Counted from the stretch's first letter, positions 8,155-16,834 are shown. The stretch is 44,651 nt of DNA from a virus (IMGVR_UViG_3300025310_000077:1-44651); one strand, 5' to 3'. The notes: generated by a model from the letters alone, not told the origin. A program made the numbers and translations.

Positions 8155-9294
8155 ATGGCTAAGGCTAAAAAAGAAACTAAAGTAGATGTCCGCTCTCTCT
8201 TCAAGACATATGCATCCAATACGAAGAATTCCAGATTGGAGATGTTTGATGAGGCGCAGCTACCTAATGTAGATTCGTTTATATCAACTGGATGCTACGC
8301 CCTCAATAGAATACTTTCAGGTTCGTATTACAAGGGTATAGCTCACGGAAGACTTACTGGACTCGTCGGACTTCCCGGCGTCGGTAAGACATATGTTTGT
8401 AAGAATGTCATTCGTGAAGCGCAAAAGGAAGGCTATGGTGTCATTATATATGATACCGAAAACGCTTACTCCAAGGATGACTTGGAACGCTCTGGAATCG
8501 ACGCCTCACAGGTAGCATATCCAGCAGTTACAACCATCAATGAATGGAAGACTGATATAGCGAATATGCTTCCAGCCCTCCACGCTGAGAATCCAGATCA
8601 AAAGTGGCTTGTCGTTACTGACTCGCTCGCCAACCTTCTCACCGAAAAGGAAATCGCAGACACCGCCGAAGGTGATATCGCACAGGACATGGGATTGAGA
8701 GCCAAGCAGTATTCAGCCGCTTCCAGAATACTCCAAAAAGTCATTGCAAACAACAATGCCGCAATGCTTATAACCAACCATAGCTACGAGAAGCCAGGAG
8801 CTAACCCAAAGATTCCGCCAATCGAAATTCCAAAGGGCGGAAACGGATTCATCTATATGGTATCCTATATGGTTGGTATCAAGAAGTATGCTATCAAGGA
8901 CGAGCAGAAGAATGAGCTTGACAACATTACCGAGAAGGTAAAGGTTGGAAACCGCATGGTATTCACAACCATGAAGAACCGCTTCGTTCCAGAAGGCATG
9001 TCGGCAGAAGCCTTCATCAACTTCAAGGAAGGTTTACTTCCTTACCACGGACTTCTTGAAGACGCTGTTCGCCACGGATTCATCGAAAAGGCTGGTAATC
9101 GTTGGAACATCAAGCATTCGGGCAAGTCGGTGTGGACAAAAGATCTTTACACCGCTGAAGTTTGGGATGCTATCATTCCAGAGCTTGACAAGAGCGTAAG
9201 TGACGAACTCCAGTATTCTTCCTATGGTGAAGAAGCTATCAAAGATATGGGAGACGAGAGTAAAGCCGATAAGGAGGAAGCCAAGATTGACTAA
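8155..9294 (+). CDS. uvsX: UvsX RecA-like recombinase
   Basis: This is an ATP-dependent strand-exchange protein that drives recombination-dependent replication. The 379-residue protein (T4: 391) has Walker A GLPGVGKT at 72-79, the YDTENAY segment carrying the RecA catalytic Glu (near residue 102), Walker B WLVVTDS at 151-157, and a conserved AMLITNHSYEKPG strand typical of the UvsX group. The C-terminus is acidic. The start follows AAGGAGAAAAC. It is followed by gp41 after a short inverted repeat, so recombinase and helicase are probably co-transcribed. Confidence 0.96.
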   Translation: MAKAKKETKVDVRSLFKTYASNTKNSRLEMFDEAQLPNVDSFISTGCYALNRILSGSYYKGIAHGRLTGLVGLPGVGKTYVCKNVIREAQKEGYGVIIYDTENAYSKDDLERSGIDASQVAYPAVTTINEWKTDIANMLPALHAENPDQKWLVVTDSLANLLTEKEIADTAEGDIAQDMGLRAKQYSAASRILQKVIANNNAAMLITNHSYEKPGANPKIPPIEIPKGGNGFIYMVSYMVGIKKYAIKDEQKNELDNITEKVKVGNRMVFTTMKNRFVPEGMSAEAFINFKEGLLPYHGLLEDAVRHGFIEKAGNRWNIKHSGKSVWTKDLYTAEVWDAIIPELDKSVSDELQYSSYGEEAIKDMGDESKADKEEAKID

Positions 9295-9327
9295 TCTTTT
9301 ATAACTCATACGATAAACAAAAGATTA
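9292..9327 (+). terminator. 9-bp inverted repeat between uvsX and gp41
   Basis: TAATCTTTT (9292-9300, containing the uvsX stop) is complementary to AAAAGATTA (9319-9327), just ahead of the gp41 ribosome site. The AT-rich hairpin with an 18-nt loop is weak. It may limit read-through or mask the downstream site rather than act as a strong terminator. Confidence 0.35.
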
Positions 9328-9335
9328 GGAGACAC

Positions 9336-10730
9336 ATGTCAGATAAAACACAGCTATATATTCTAAATGCGCTACTAAGTGACGCAAACTTCGCTATCAA
9401 ATACCTTGATAAGTTTGAACCCAAGTTCTTTGCAGCGCCAGTTGGAAGAATGATTCTATGTATAAAAAGATTCTTTACTGTCTATCATAGAGTACCAACC
9501 ACGGAGCAGCTAATGAAAACGCTGCTTCCGAAGCTGGTGAAGGAAGATCAAGAAAAGCTGGAAGAGTCAATTGATTGTCTGAATGAATGCCGCCAGCTTG
9601 AGATGAAGGAAGACTTTTCTCAGTGGATTGAGGATGAATCAAAAACATTCATCCGAATCCAGCGTATCACGCATGCTCTAACTCAGTGCCTTGAGCATCT
9701 TGACAAGGGTGATCCCGAAACAGCAGCTAATATGGTTCTCAAGGCAAGTGAAATTCACTTCGATGAGGACTTGGGACTTGACTACTTCGAGGATCTTGAA
9801 AAGCGTATGGAAGAGTTGCGTAATCCCGCACTTGTCATACCTTCGGGGCACGAAAAGTTGGACTTGGCTATTGGTGGAGGCTGGCGTCCAAAGTCTTTGA
9901 TTATGTTTGGAGCCGCTACCAATGTCGGTAAGACTCTTATTCTTGGACATATAGCTTATAAGCTTATAGAACAGGGTATGGATGGGTTGTATATAACCCT
10001 TGAAATCAACCAAAACGTTCTTGCTAATCGTATCGACGCAAACCTTTCAGACATAGCGATGAGTGACTTGTCAAGTAATGTTGATGAGCTTATGGAAAGA
10101 GTCATACGCAAGCGCAAGGAGCGTGAGCAGCTAAGTAAAGAAGATGCAAGCGTCAAGCCATTTGGAAGATTCATCATCAAGGAATGTCCTCCGGGCTTCC
10201 TCAACGCCAATGGTATCTCTGCTCTTCTTAGAGAGCTACAACTCAAGCGCGGATTCCGCCCGAAGTTTATCTGCGTTGACTACATCGGACTCATGGTTCC
10301 GAATGGTAGGGCTTTCTCGGATAATACTTATGGAAAGATGAAGACGATTACCGAAGAGCTTAGAGCAGTCGGTGTGATGAATAACATTCCAGTATTTTCA
10401 GCCGTTCAAGTCAATAGAGAAGGCTACAATACAACTCATGTCGGACTCGAAAAGACTTCCGACTCCATGGGTATCGCTCACGGTGCAGACTTGATGATTA
10501 TGGTTAGCCGTGACGAAAACGCCGATACGGAAAACAAGATGTATTGGAATGTAGCCAAGTCACGCTGGAGCCGTAACGGACAAAGCTTTATCATGTCAGT
10601 AGATTATGATCACATGAGGATAGTCGATGAAGAACAATCAACCAACGAAGCACAAACGCAGGCTGTTGTAGAAGCCATAAATGAGTATAAAAACAGGACT
10701 GCGGCTAAACCGAATGGAGGAAAGCCATGA
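9336..10730 (+). CDS. 41: Replicative DNA helicase gp41 (DnaB-like)
   Basis: This is a hexameric 5'-3' helicase that works with the primase. The N-terminal part (1-150) is the helical DnaB-type N domain. The RecA-like motor domain has Walker A GAATNVGKT (192-200), YITLEIN (the DnaB H1a region), FICVDYIGL as Walker B, and SAVQVNR as H3. At 464 residues it is close to T4 gp41 (475). AGGAGACAC precedes the start. The gene overlaps the next by 4 nt. Confidence 0.95.
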   Translation: MSDKTQLYILNALLSDANFAIKYLDKFEPKFFAAPVGRMILCIKRFFTVYHRVPTTEQLMKTLLPKLVKEDQEKLEESIDCLNECRQLEMKEDFSQWIEDESKTFIRIQRITHALTQCLEHLDKGDPETAANMVLKASEIHFDEDLGLDYFEDLEKRMEELRNPALVIPSGHEKLDLAIGGGWRPKSLIMFGAATNVGKTLILGHIAYKLIEQGMDGLYITLEINQNVLANRIDANLSDIAMSDLSSNVDELMERVIRKRKEREQLSKEDASVKPFGRFIIKECPPGFLNANGISALLRELQLKRGFRPKFICVDYIGLMVPNGRAFSDNTYGKMKTITEELRAVGVMNNIPVFSAVQVNREGYNTTHVGLEKTSDSMGIAHGADLMIMVSRDENADTENKMYWNVAKSRWSRNGQSFIMSVDYDHMRIVDEEQSTNEAQTQAVVEAINEYKNRTAAKPNGGKP

Positions 10731-11002
10731 GAGTCGCAAAACCTGATCAACTCACTTATGAAGAAATAGCAAGCTTATATAAGATATCACCAAACAAAGT
10801 CCATGCTATCGTAAAGTCTGGATACAACAAAATGGTAAATTATTATGTTGACAAGTTTGGAATGAATATATTTGACGCCGTTATGGAACTTAGACAGGCT
10901 ATGAACATGTCCGAAAAAGAGGCGTTTGATAAACTAGACGCTGCTAATAAAATAAAGATCAAAGAAGAAGCATTCCACCGCATGAGAGAGAAAGAGGGCT
11001 AA
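10727..11002 (+). CDS. Small helix-turn-helix-like protein
   Basis: This 91-residue protein is coupled to gp41 (ATGA overlap, with GGAGG upstream). The segment LTYEEIASLYKISPNKVH (start near residue 9) has the pattern of a sigma region 4 or LuxR-type helix-turn-helix, followed by a helical charged tail. No T4 equivalent is recognised. Its position between helicase and dUTPase is compatible with either a regulator or a helicase accessory protein; neither is shown by the sequence. Confidence 0.6.
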   Translation: MRVAKPDQLTYEEIASLYKISPNKVHAIVKSGYNKMVNYYVDKFGMNIFDAVMELRQAMNMSEKEAFDKLDAANKIKIKEEAFHRMREKEG

Positions 11003-11003
11003 T

Positions 11004-11438
11004 ATGCCTACATTCAAAGTTTTTCTAAATCATAAAGACGCCAAGCTACCAACAAAAAATAATCCGTCTGACGCTGGGTTTGATTTGTATAGTGTAGAAG
11101 AAGTCATAATAGCCGCTGGCGAACGTGAAGTTATTGATACTGGAATAGTATTACATCTTGACAATGGATGGGAAGCGCAAATCCGCCCAAGAAGCGGATT
11201 GGCTGCAAAAAATGGATTAACTATTGTAAATTCTCCTGGAACAATTGATCCTGATTTCCGAGGAAATATAAAGATTATATTATTGAATACCTCTTCAGAG
11301 CTATTTAAAGTAAAGGTTGGAGATAAAATAGCTCAAATGGTTATAAAAGAGCTTCCAGATGTTCGGCTTGAGCTAACGGGCACTTTGAATACAAATACAA
11401 TTCGTGGAACAAACGGATTCGGGTCGTCTGGCGTATAA
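11004..11438 (+). CDS. dut: dUTP diphosphatase (trimeric dUTPase)
   Basis: It hydrolyses dUTP to dUMP and diphosphate, keeping uracil out of DNA and feeding dTMP synthesis. All five family motifs are present in 144 residues: DAGFDLYS (23-30), RPRSGLAAK (61-69), NSPGTIDPDFRGNIKI (76-91), GDKIAQMVI (106-114) and RGTNGFGSSG (134-143). The catalytic Asp is in IDPDF. Length and motif spacing are those of a normal homotrimeric enzyme. The codon usage is more AT-rich than its neighbours, which may mean more recent acquisition. It starts 1 nt after the preceding gene. Confidence 0.97.
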   Translation: MPTFKVFLNHKDAKLPTKNNPSDAGFDLYSVEEVIIAAGEREVIDTGIVLHLDNGWEAQIRPRSGLAAKNGLTIVNSPGTIDPDFRGNIKIILLNTSSELFKVKVGDKIAQMVIKELPDVRLELTGTLNTNTIRGTNGFGSSGV

Positions 11439-11449
11439 ATTCATTCGTT

Positions 11450-11466
11450 GAGCGGGTGTTCCGCTC
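11450..11466 (+). terminator. Hairpin after dut
   Basis: GAGCGG-GTGTT-CCGCTC forms a compact stem of 6 bp just after the dut stop. A second small hairpin, CGGC-GATTCT-GCCG, lies at 11498-11511. No T-run follows, so these could be leader structures for gp32, whose mRNA is translationally autoregulated in T4. Confidence 0.45.
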
Positions 11467-11512
11467 TTCATAAGCTATCTTAGAAGAAACCTATAAGCGG
11501 CGATTCTGCCGA

Positions 11513-11540
11513 TTGAAAAACTAGAATATCCTAAGATAAT
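11513..11540 (+). promoter_or_regulatory. Promoter for gp32
   Basis: TTGAAA (11513-11518) and GATAAT (11535-11540) are 16 bp apart, 25 nt before the gp32 start. The leader has AAGGAG. Confidence 0.45.
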
Positions 11541-11564
11541 AACAAGAGAAGCAAGGAGAAAAAC

Positions 11565-12620
11565 ATGGCTAAATTCGCATCATTCAGCAAAGATCAGTTC
11601 GAGGAACTTCGCAAGAAGTTGGAAGTTTCCAAGAACGCTGGAGCTAAGAAGGAAGATAAGAAGTCCTTCGATTGGCGCTTCAATCCTACACTGATAAAGG
11701 GTGAAGCAAGAACCATTTACAAGATTCGTATTCTACCACATGTCCATGTTGACGGTGGAGCATCGGAACCTTGGATACAAAACTCAGTCCATATTTTCAA
11801 GCCAAAGGGTTCTGACAAGAACACTTATCAAATCTGCCCTCACACCTACGAGGGAGACAGGGCTAAGTGTCCTATCTGTGAACACGCAAAGTTCTGGTTC
11901 GCAAAGAAGGACAAGGCATCGGAAGATGTCGGTAGAGCATACTGGCGCAAGAAGCGTTGGCACATGAATATTCTCGTCAAGGAAGATCCTCGCAAGGGTG
12001 ATGAAAACCAGACGGGTAAGGTTCTTGTATGGGAAGTCGGAACCAAGATATTCGACAAGCTCAGTGAAGCCCTCACGATGCACAAGATGTTCTTCTGGGA
12101 TCCTAATAACGGATTCGACTTCAGCATAGTTGTCAAGCAAGTCGGTGGATACGCTAACTATGACTCGTCAGACTTCGCCCGTAGCCCATCGCCTATCGTA
12201 GAAGATGAAGAGCAGCTTGACGCTATCCACGATCAAATCAAGGACTTGAATAAGATTATTCTCGGACAGAAGCGTAAGGGCTATGACGAGTTGAAGGCTA
12301 TCCTTGAGGGACGCAAGATGGCTGGTGGTGCCGATCCTGACGGCGAAGCTTCACCAGAAACCGTAACCCGTGACACTGAGGGTGAAACCGAAGTATCCCG
12401 TGCGAACGATGCTGAATCCGTCGCCTTGAATGAGGAAGCTGAACAGGATGTGGCTCCAACTCCGAAGCCTGCTCCAAAGGTTGAGGCTAAGGTAGAAGCG
12501 AAGCCTGCCGCAAAGGCAGCAGCCAAAGCTACCGCAAAGCCAGCCGCTAAGGCAGCAGCCGCAGCCGAAGGTGAAATCGACATCGACAAGATAAACTTCG
12601 ATGAAGAGGATCCGTTCTGA
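11565..12620 (+). CDS. 32: Single-stranded DNA-binding protein gp32
   Basis: It coats ssDNA and organises replication and recombination proteins. The N-terminus is basic (cooperativity domain). The core carries the zinc cluster region CPHTYEGDRAKCPICEH (residues 91-107, with Cys91, His93, Cys102, Cys105 and His107 as candidate ligands). An OB-fold follows, then a long Ala/Lys/Pro-rich linker (about 295-335) and an acidic C-terminus ending FDEEDPF, which in this family recruits partner proteins. The protein is 351 residues against 301 in T4; the extra length is mostly the low-complexity linker. Confidence 0.93.
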   Translation: MAKFASFSKDQFEELRKKLEVSKNAGAKKEDKKSFDWRFNPTLIKGEARTIYKIRILPHVHVDGGASEPWIQNSVHIFKPKGSDKNTYQICPHTYEGDRAKCPICEHAKFWFAKKDKASEDVGRAYWRKKRWHMNILVKEDPRKGDENQTGKVLVWEVGTKIFDKLSEALTMHKMFFWDPNNGFDFSIVVKQVGGYANYDSSDFARSPSPIVEDEEQLDAIHDQIKDLNKIILGQKRKGYDELKAILEGRKMAGGADPDGEASPETVTRDTEGETEVSRANDAESVALNEEAEQDVAPTPKPAPKVEAKVEAKPAAKAAAKATAKPAAKAAAAAEGEIDIDKINFDEEDPF

Positions 12621-12622
12621 TA

Positions 12623-12650
12623 TTGATGTAAGTCAGAATGCTGATATAAT
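12623..12650 (+). promoter_or_regulatory. Promoter for 12698
   Basis: TTGATG (12623-12628) and TATAAT (12645-12650) are 16 bp apart, directly after the gp32 stop. The -10 box overlaps the base of the strong hairpin at 12646-12680. Confidence 0.5.
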
Positions 12651-12680
12651 AGCCAGTGGGAAGCCCCCGCTGGCTATTAT
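12646..12680 (+). terminator. Strong 15-bp hairpin after gp32
   Basis: The arms at 12646-12660 and 12666-12680 pair over 15 bp with one G-U, closing a 5-nt loop (core GCCAGTGGG / CCCGCTGGC). Only a short T-poor tail follows. It is the best terminator candidate in the window, and it would also form in transcripts entering from gp32. Confidence 0.65.
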
Positions 12681-12697
12681 CATTTACAGGAGACATT

Positions 12698-12880
12698 ATG
12701 GAAGAAGTAGATATGAATTCGGGAGATTTTAGAACAACTCTACAAGTAAGCTTATCAGTTGATCAATTCGCTGAAATTCTAAGCTACTTGGATAGAAACA
12801 AGATAAAGCCAAAGACGCTCCAATCTAAATGGGTTCCAAAGGGAACTCCTGAAAACGAAGGATACAAGGAGGTTATATGA
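12698..12880 (+). CDS. Small hypothetical protein
   Basis: This 60-residue protein starts at the ATG at 12698 behind AGGAGA; a longer reading from 12656 would begin inside the terminator stem. It contains TTLQVSLSVDQFAEILSYLD, which could be a helix with a hydrophobic face. No family is recognised. It overlaps the following SDR gene by 4 nt and so is probably co-translated with it. Confidence 0.6.
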   Translation: MEEVDMNSGDFRTTLQVSLSVDQFAEILSYLDRNKIKPKTLQSKWVPKGTPENEGYKEVI

Positions 12881-13899
12881 AACACTTAGTATTGACAGGC
12901 TGCGCCGGATTCATAGGAATAAACTTACTCGAACATCTTATAGCTGACAGAAAGGACATTCTTTCAAGATATAAGAGTGTTATAAGTGTTGATAAGAAGG
13001 GATATGCTGCTGAGTATAATACATCACACTATTACGACTTAGCAAAGCTATTCGACACCGCTAAGATAAAGTTTGTAGATATAGAATCAGACATAAACTC
13101 AAAGGACTTTCAAACACGAAAAATTCCCCATGAAATTGGTGATACATTTGATATTGTTGATTTGGCTTCATCGTCACATGTTGATAATAGCATAAAGGAT
13201 CCATACAGCCTCTATGAGCAGAATGCTTCGCTTCCAGCGAATATCTGTAAGAAGTTTGGGCTGACTAACATTGACAATTATATTCACATATCAACTGATG
13301 AAGTATATGGTGATATAGACTATGAAGCAGCCAATAACGAAAAGGCATGGTTCCGTTCAACCACACCATTCGCTCCAGGCAACCCCTATTCAGCTTCCAA
13401 GGTGGCTCAAGACGCTCTTCTCATGAGTCTCCAGCATACCTTCGGACTCAACCTGAGAATCATTCGTATGGCTAATCAGTTTGGACCATGGCAACACCCC
13501 GAGAAGATGCTTCCAGCGTCGATTCTACGCAGTTTGGCTGGCGATCCTATCCGAGTGTATGGTGAGGGTAAAAACATGCGCCAATGGACTCCGGTGAAGG
13601 ATACGGTGAAGATAATAGCCAGTATCTTAGATACTCCGAGCGAGTATGGTGCAGTAAGTCATATAGCCGCTCCACAGAAGCTTGATTCGAATATTACTTG
13701 GGTAGAGAAGTGGCGCAGCATCCTATTCAAGAATGGTATAGATTCCTCGTTGAAGTATGTTGAGGACAGAAAAGGACACGATAAAGTTTACGCTCTTGCG
13801 GATTGTGTGAAATGGGGAGCAGATTATCCTTCAATAGAAGCAAGATTTGAAGAAACAATCAAGTGGTATATAGACAATAAAGAGAGGTTCGGAGTATGA
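12877..13899 (+). CDS. NAD-dependent nucleotide-sugar epimerase/dehydratase (RmlB-like SDR)
   Basis: This is an extended short-chain dehydrogenase. The Rossmann motif is TGCAGFIG (7-14). STDEVYG (139-145) contains the T-D-E triad of dTDP-glucose 4,6-dehydratases, and NPYSASK (169-175) gives the YxxxK pair (Tyr171, Lys175). The 340-residue length is normal. It probably makes a 4-keto-6-deoxy sugar nucleotide. The RmlC-RmlD-like fusion at 14666 is the likely next enzyme. The exact substrate cannot be fixed from sequence. Confidence 0.85.
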   Translation: MKHLVLTGCAGFIGINLLEHLIADRKDILSRYKSVISVDKKGYAAEYNTSHYYDLAKLFDTAKIKFVDIESDINSKDFQTRKIPHEIGDTFDIVDLASSSHVDNSIKDPYSLYEQNASLPANICKKFGLTNIDNYIHISTDEVYGDIDYEAANNEKAWFRSTTPFAPGNPYSASKVAQDALLMSLQHTFGLNLRIIRMANQFGPWQHPEKMLPASILRSLAGDPIRVYGEGKNMRQWTPVKDTVKIIASILDTPSEYGAVSHIAAPQKLDSNITWVEKWRSILFKNGIDSSLKYVEDRKGHDKVYALADCVKWGADYPSIEARFEETIKWYIDNKERFGV

Positions 13900-14189
13900 C
13901 GAATAACTACGACGATTGGTTCAAATGTGTAAAGCCTGAGATTATATTCTCCGAATGTAAAAATGTCGGTAGATATATGGTTGTTCCCGTTGATGCCGAT
14001 GATGGCGGAAATATATACCAAGCAAAAACTAAAAAGTGTTACTCATCAAAAGAAGCATTAGAAGCTATAAAGAAAATCAAGGTTCTCTATACTATCACCG
14101 TGTTTCAAAGTGTTCTATCTATGTTTCAAAAAGGCAAACCAAAGTTCAAAGAAAGGAATCGTGGATATTTGGTTAGAGGGGTGTGGTAA
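13896..14189 (+). CDS. Hypothetical protein
   Basis: This 97-residue protein overlaps the SDR gene by 4 nt. A central segment (YQAKTKKCYSSKEALEAIKK) looks like a small alpha/beta fold, and the C-terminus is strongly basic. No family is recognised. It is the last gene before the first IS607-type element copy. Confidence 0.55.
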   Translation: MTNNYDDWFKCVKPEIIFSECKNVGRYMVVPVDADDGGNIYQAKTKKCYSSKEALEAIKKIKVLYTITVFQSVLSMFQKGKPKFKERNRGYLVRGVW

Positions 14190-14290
14190 TCAAGCCTCTC
14201 TTATTTTCATTCCTCTGTAATGATTCCTTTTACCATAAAAAACTCTCCTTAGACATCTATTAGATAAGTTGTTATCTCTACAATATTTTA

Positions 14291-14618
14291 GTATTGAATA
14301 CTAATTCATTTTTAGTAGTAGGTTATAGTATAACATAGTAATAAAAGTAAAAGTATGGTATAATGTAGTAAAGGTATAACTTTATGAAATTATCCGAATA
14401 TGTTAATTAAGTTGGTGTAACTTATAGAACGGCATGGAATTGGTATAAATCTGGTAAATTACCAAATGCCTATCAGCATTGCCTATCGGCAAGCAACAGC
14501 GATTGAGTAAAGTCAATAGAACTGGTTTTTATTGGTTATGCTCATGTCAGGAGTCTATAGTCCCTGATACCCATAAAACTGGTTAAGTGGAATGATTTTC
14601 CATAAAATTAGTAACTAT
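14291..14618 (+). mobile_element. IS607-type nonautonomous element, copy 1
   Basis: This 328-bp unit begins GTATTGAATACTAATTC and ends AAAATTAGTAACTAT, nearly identical to copies at 35862 and 44553. It contains the start of an IS607 TnpA serine recombinase: from the ATG at 14384 it reads MKLSEYVN, stop, VGVTYRTAWNWYKSGKLPNA, the MerR-like helix-turn-helix. Near the right end is a reading that looks like the last codons of TnpB (QESIVPDTHKTG, stop). Both genes are otherwise deleted, so the element must move, if at all, using a transposase supplied in trans. It is inserted between 13896 and 14666, inside the sugar-nucleotide genes. Confidence 0.8.
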
Positions 14619-14637
14619 CGCATAATAAAATTTCCGC

Positions 14638-14643
14638 TATAAT
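14638..14643 (+). promoter_or_regulatory. -10-like box before the RmlC-RmlD gene
   Basis: TATAAT lies 22 nt before the ATG at 14666. No good -35 was found at 15-18 bp upstream, where the end of the element sits, so the element may have removed or replaced it. Confidence 0.3.
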
Positions 14644-14665
14644 GCATTCACATTGAAAGGACCGC

Positions 14666-16021
14666 ATGTTCACAAAAACCATATCTTATAAAGAAGTAAT
14701 ATCATTTTTCAATGGAAAAGTAAAGATAAGAGAGTTGAAGACTTATTCTGATAACAGGGGGTATGTCTGTGAAACATTCAGAACAGACTCCGATATAACA
14801 CATGACTCTCAAATGTGTTATATAAGCGAAACAAATCCGTATGTTATTAGGGGACCACATGAACATATCTATCAACGGGACGAATTCATATCGTGGAAAA
14901 ACCTTATGTGTTATATGTTCTGTGATCCAAAAACGGGAGAAGTAGCCCACTACACTACAGATCCTACAAAAATAATAAATGTAAGTGTTGAGCCTGGAAT
15001 AACACACGCTTATAGGAACCTTGATAATAAGCCAGCGTATACTCTAAACTTCCCAACCTCCTTGTTCATGGGTAAAGATAAGAAGGAAAAGACAGACGAA
15101 ATCCGCCACGAACCAAAGCTGAAAGATACGAAAGTATATGTTGTTCTCGGAGCGGGTGGACGCCTTGGTAAAGCTATTGTAGATACTCTATTCGACAATA
15201 TGGGCATAGCAAACCATCAAGTCATTCCCGTATACGAGAAATTCCCAAGCTACGATACAACTTATGTTCAGACATTTGTTGATAGAGTCAAGGAAGCCGC
15301 CGCTCTCACTGAATGTAAAGATATTGTCATCATCAACTGCGCTGCTAAAACCAATGTAGCAAAAGCAAGCAAGGTTGACAAGGGACTTGTATGGGCTAAT
15401 ACGGACTTCCCTCTCATTCTCGGCGAGCGCTGCTCACGGGCAGACATCAAGCTCGTTCACTTCAGCACCGACTATGTGTATCAGAAGGTGAAGGAAGGCA
15501 ATGTAAAAGGAAAAATAAGCGATTACGCCAACAGCAAGCAGCTATATGAAAACTCTGTGGAAGAGACGATAAAAGCCCGTGGTAAGGGACAGCGCAACAC
15601 CACCATCATCCGTGTCGCAAATCTTTTCTCTGTCGATAAGAATGACACCATCAACATACTTTATAAGCTCAATGAAAAGGTGAAGACAAACGCTGTTATC
15701 GAACAGGATCCGCTCGTCAAACTCGGTCCTACCGATGTCAAGACGATAGCTGCTTGGCTCTATGAGAATATGAAGAATGGCGAAGTATTCAAGAAGGATA
15801 ATTTCAATCCGAAATTCTATAACCTTGTATCGGGAAGTGTCTACAACATTCCTGAATTGATTGAGAAGCATTACGGTGCTTATAAGAATGTCATAAAGAT
15901 TGAGAGTGACTTGGAGTATTGGTTCGATGAGTTTATGAAGGATGACTCGGTAAATCAAGTCACTTTACCAGATGCCGAAGCTTCAATAAAAGCATATCTT
16001 GACTTGATACGCGGCAAGTAA
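14666..16021 (+). CDS. Bifunctional RmlC-like cupin / RmlD-like reductase
   Basis: Two domains are joined. Residues 1-135 resemble dTDP-4-keto-6-deoxyglucose 3,5-epimerase: NRGYVCETF, then IRGPHEHIYQRDEF with the catalytic-region His, then PGITHAYRNL. Residues 155-451 are an SDR with GAGGRLG (162-168), FSTDYVY and YANSK (287-291), as in dTDP-4-dehydrorhamnose reductases. The two activities are consecutive steps of dTDP-rhamnose-type synthesis and are usually separate proteins. With the RmlB-like enzyme at 12877, three of the four steps are present. The thymidylyltransferase (RmlA) is not obvious. Confidence 0.8.
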   Translation: MFTKTISYKEVISFFNGKVKIRELKTYSDNRGYVCETFRTDSDITHDSQMCYISETNPYVIRGPHEHIYQRDEFISWKNLMCYMFCDPKTGEVAHYTTDPTKIINVSVEPGITHAYRNLDNKPAYTLNFPTSLFMGKDKKEKTDEIRHEPKLKDTKVYVVLGAGGRLGKAIVDTLFDNMGIANHQVIPVYEKFPSYDTTYVQTFVDRVKEAAALTECKDIVIINCAAKTNVAKASKVDKGLVWANTDFPLILGERCSRADIKLVHFSTDYVYQKVKEGNVKGKISDYANSKQLYENSVEETIKARGKGQRNTTIIRVANLFSVDKNDTINILYKLNEKVKTNAVIEQDPLVKLGPTDVKTIAAWLYENMKNGEVFKKDNFNPKFYNLVSGSVYNIPELIEKHYGAYKNVIKIESDLEYWFDEFMKDDSVNQVTLPDAEASIKAYLDLIRGK

Positions 16022-16036
16022 AATCAACATTCTATA

Positions 16037-16063
16037 TTGATAAATCCTGTATCTCTGTAAAAT
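16037..16063 (+). promoter_or_regulatory. Promoter for sliding clamp
   Basis: TTGATA (16037-16042) and TAAAAT (16058-16063, preceded by TG) are 15 bp apart. AGGAG and the gp45 ATG follow. Confidence 0.5.
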
Positions 16064-16083
16064 GAGATGCAGGAGACGAAATA

Positions 16084-16830
16084 ATGCTTCAAGGAAACTT
16101 CAATAAAGAGCAGGCGCAGGCTTTCTTGGCTCCGCTTATGGATATTCAGCGTGTTGGTATTGATAAGATACTGCTGGAGATAAACTCTGACAAGACGCTC
16201 AACATCGGAACGCAGACGGGCAACGGCTCAAACTTCGTCATCGTCAACTATAAAGCCAAGATGTTTGACGGGTTTGAGACACTATCCGAAAAGTTCCAGT
16301 TTGGTGTCCATAACCTATCAGAATTCTCAGGTATAGTCAAGATATTTGAAGAAGGCTTCAGCTTGAAGCTTACCGAAGAGTTGGCTGCAATTGACAATGG
16401 AAGTAATAAGTTCCTCTTCTATGGTTGTGCCGCTAAGGACACACTAAGAGCGCCAGGATCAAAGATAAACGGGCTTGCCTTCAAGCCTGACGCCACCTTT
16501 ACATGGAATGCCGACTTGAAGCAGTTTATGAATGCTATGGCTCTCTTGAAGCAGGAGCATATCATCTTTACTGGTGATGTCGCTACGAAGACGGTGACTG
16601 TGGCGGTTACAAACAAGGAATTCAAGAGGTATAACACCTTCAAGGTTACGGTTCCTGCAAAGTCAATCGAAAAGGAATTCCGTATCGTTGTAGACAAGGA
16701 TAAACTACAGCCCGTCGTTATGTCTAAGAATGGAACATTCGATGTATCGCTTCTGGAAAAGGGTGTTGTTCTTCTAAGCAAGACAGATTATTATGATATA
16801 CTCCACTCAGTCACTCCTTTGATAAGGTGA
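16084..16830 (+). CDS. 45: DNA polymerase sliding clamp gp45
   Basis: This is the processivity clamp and, in T4, the coactivator of late transcription. The 248-residue protein (T4: 228) shows the repeated beta-rich clamp domain pattern, the segment LTEELAAIDNGSNKFLFYGCA in the first half, and SKTDYYDILHSVTPL at the C-terminus. It lacks single catalytic motifs, so the assignment rests on fold pattern and on position upstream of the clamp loader (44, 62) and RegA. Its start follows AGGAG. Confidence 0.85.
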   Translation: MLQGNFNKEQAQAFLAPLMDIQRVGIDKILLEINSDKTLNIGTQTGNGSNFVIVNYKAKMFDGFETLSEKFQFGVHNLSEFSGIVKIFEEGFSLKLTEELAAIDNGSNKFLFYGCAAKDTLRAPGSKINGLAFKPDATFTWNADLKQFMNAMALLKQEHIIFTGDVATKTVTVAVTNKEFKRYNTFKVTVPAKSIEKEFRIVVDKDKLQPVVMSKNGTFDVSLLEKGVVLLSKTDYYDILHSVTPLIR

Positions 16831-16834
16831 TTGA

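Noticed and set aside
12281-12589. Minus-strand Ala-rich reading inside gp32
   Set aside because: It is a shadow of the Ala/Lys-rich linker of gp32.
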